6,479 nucleotides of DNA from an uncultured Collinsella sp. (GTDB lineage Bacteria; Actinomycetota; Coriobacteriia; Coriobacteriales; Coriobacteriaceae). A model generated the notes under the pieces. It was given only the letters and a program-made list of their open reading frames with translations, was not told the origin of the DNA and made no database searches. Positions 5,718-6,479 of this stretch are shown here, piece by piece (the stretch's first letter is position 1; each line of letters starts with the position of its first letter). Location: NCBI GenBank assembly GCA_958438955.1, contig CAUBTS010000095.1, positions 1-6,479 on the forward strand. The letters run 5' to 3'. The translations under genes and the position numbers were made by a program.

Positions 5718-6479
5718 TTAGAGCGCCTCCTCATCGAGCGGAGCGGCCATGGTGCCCTCGCCCGCAAGCGGCGACTTGTCGCGCCAGACGTTCTCGAACT
5801 GCTCCTTGTCGAGCACGTGGTCGCGCTTGGCGGCGACATCGGTCACCGTCACGCGGTCGGTGCAGGAGTAGCACGGGTCAAGCGAGCCGACGATCAGCGC
5901 CGCGTCGCCCACGGTGTTGCCGCGGAACATGTAGCGCAGAACCGGCCAGTTGCTGTACGTGGCGGCCTTGGCGCGCCAGCGATAGCACTTCTGGTTATTG
6001 CCGAGCATGGCCCAGTGCACGTCCTCGCCGCGCGGCGCCTCGGTGGCGCCGATAGCGTACTTGTGCGGGGTGTACTCCCAATCCGTGGTGAGGATGGGGC
6101 CCGACGGGCAGTTCTCGAGCATGGTCTCGATCATGTCGATCGAATCGTAGACCTCCTGGATACGCACGGCGGTACGGCCGAAGGCGTCGCAGGTGTCGGC
6201 CGTGGCGGCATGCATCTTCATGACGTCCGGATCGAGGTAGCCGTCGAAGGGATGGTCGAAGCGCACGTCGCGGGCATAGCCCGAACCACGCATGAGCGGG
6301 CCGACCGGCGAAAAGTCGCGGGCGATCTTACGGTCGAGAATGCCGATGCCGCTCGTGCGCTCAATAAAGTTGGGCGTGGAGAGCAAAACGTCGACGAGCT
6401 CCTGGACCTCGGAGCGCAGCTGGTGGATGGTCGTGAGCGTGGAGAGTTTCTGCTCGGCCAAGATGTCGCGACGCACGCC
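5718..6479 (-). CDS. hycE: Formate hydrogenlyase Ni-Fe hydrogenase large subunit HycE, C-terminal part (5' end outside window)
   Basis: The last 253 codons are present; the frame runs off the right edge, so an apparent GTG at 6476 is internal. The protein is the H2-forming catalytic subunit of group 4 (Hyc/Hyf type) hydrogenases, homologous to NuoCD. The C-terminal nickel motif is intact: DPCYSCTDR, encoded around 5853-5880, with the two Cys that hold Ni-Fe, preceded by RYMFRGNTVGDAALIVGSL, close to E. coli HycE. By analogy with HycE cleavage after the Arg of CTDR, HycI should cut after the Arg codon at 5855-5853 and release a 44-residue tail rich in charged residues (32 in E. coli). The N-terminal Cys pair of the active site and the NuoC-like domain lie outside the window. 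The end TAA is 1 nt from the hycF ATG. Confidence 0.97.
   Translation of the reverse strand, partial: GVRRDILAEQKLSTLTTIHQLRSEVQELVDVLLSTPNFIERTSGIGILDRKIARDFSPVGPLMRGSGYARDVRFDHPFDGYLDPDVMKMHAATADTCDAFGRTAVRIQEVYDSIDMIETMLENCPSGPILTTDWEYTPHKYAIGATEAPRGEDVHWAMLGNNQKCYRWRAKAATYSNWPVLRYMFRGNTVGDAALIVGSLDPCYSCTDRVTVTDVAAKRDHVLDKEQFENVWRDKSPLAGEGTMAAPLDEEAL
5726..5731 (-). promoter_or_regulatory. Ribosome binding site deciding the hycF start
   Basis: AGGAGG sits in the last codons of hycE, 9 nt before ATG 5716. It rules in the short HycF form and makes translational coupling to hycE likely. Confidence 0.8.

Noticed and set aside
5717..5839. Upstream extension of the hycF frame
   Set aside because: This stretch encodes the HycE C-terminus in another frame. 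A strong RBS and the HycF family N-terminus place the start at 5716.
1..6479. tRNA, rRNA, CRISPR, insertion sequence or prophage features
   Set aside because: Nearly the whole window is tightly packed coding sequence. I saw no repeat arrays, terminal inverted repeats, transposase motifs or RNA gene signatures.

Overview
The window is high-GC bacterial DNA, and every gene supported here lies on the minus strand, transcribed from right to left. It is the distal half of a formate hydrogenlyase (FHL) operon of the E. coli hyc/hyf type. The gene set, the GC-rich codon use and the FHL operon ending in a formate channel fit an anaerobic gut actinobacterium of the Coriobacteriia (for example Collinsella). 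That placement is an inference from memory of such genomes; no marker gene is present to prove it.

In transcription order: the 3' end of hycE (Ni-Fe hydrogenase large subunit, cut by the right edge), hycF (2x[4Fe-4S] electron-transfer subunit), hycG (small subunit), hycH (FHL maturation protein), hycI (protease that removes the HycE C-terminal tail), then an FNT-family formate channel (focA). The hyc genes are packed at -1 to +2 nt and each Shine-Dalgarno sequence sits inside the end of the preceding gene, so they should be one translationally coupled transcript. focA follows after 39 nt and ends in two tandem TAA stops.

After focA comes a 160-nt spacer. It holds a stem-loop (a possible terminator) and a candidate 27-codon cysteine-rich ORF with a well-placed ribosome binding site. 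Then comes a long molybdopterin oxidoreductase of which 696 codons are in the window; it is open to the left edge without a stop and so is cut at its 3' end. It carries a canonical N-terminal 4Fe-4S motif and a predicted Cys molybdenum ligand, but not the Sec/Cys-His motif of formate dehydrogenase H. It is therefore not a plain FdhF and looks more like the polysulfide/thiosulfate reductase branch of the family.

Taken together, the genes describe cytoplasm-facing H2 production from formate: FocA moves formate, a formate dehydrogenase (not certainly the one here) releases electrons, HycF and HycG pass them on, HycE makes H2, and HycH and HycI mature HycE. The membrane subunits (HycC/HycD type) and the HycB-type ferredoxin are expected upstream, to the right of the window. 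The least explained part is the focA-oxidoreductase spacer and the true substrate of the oxidoreductase.
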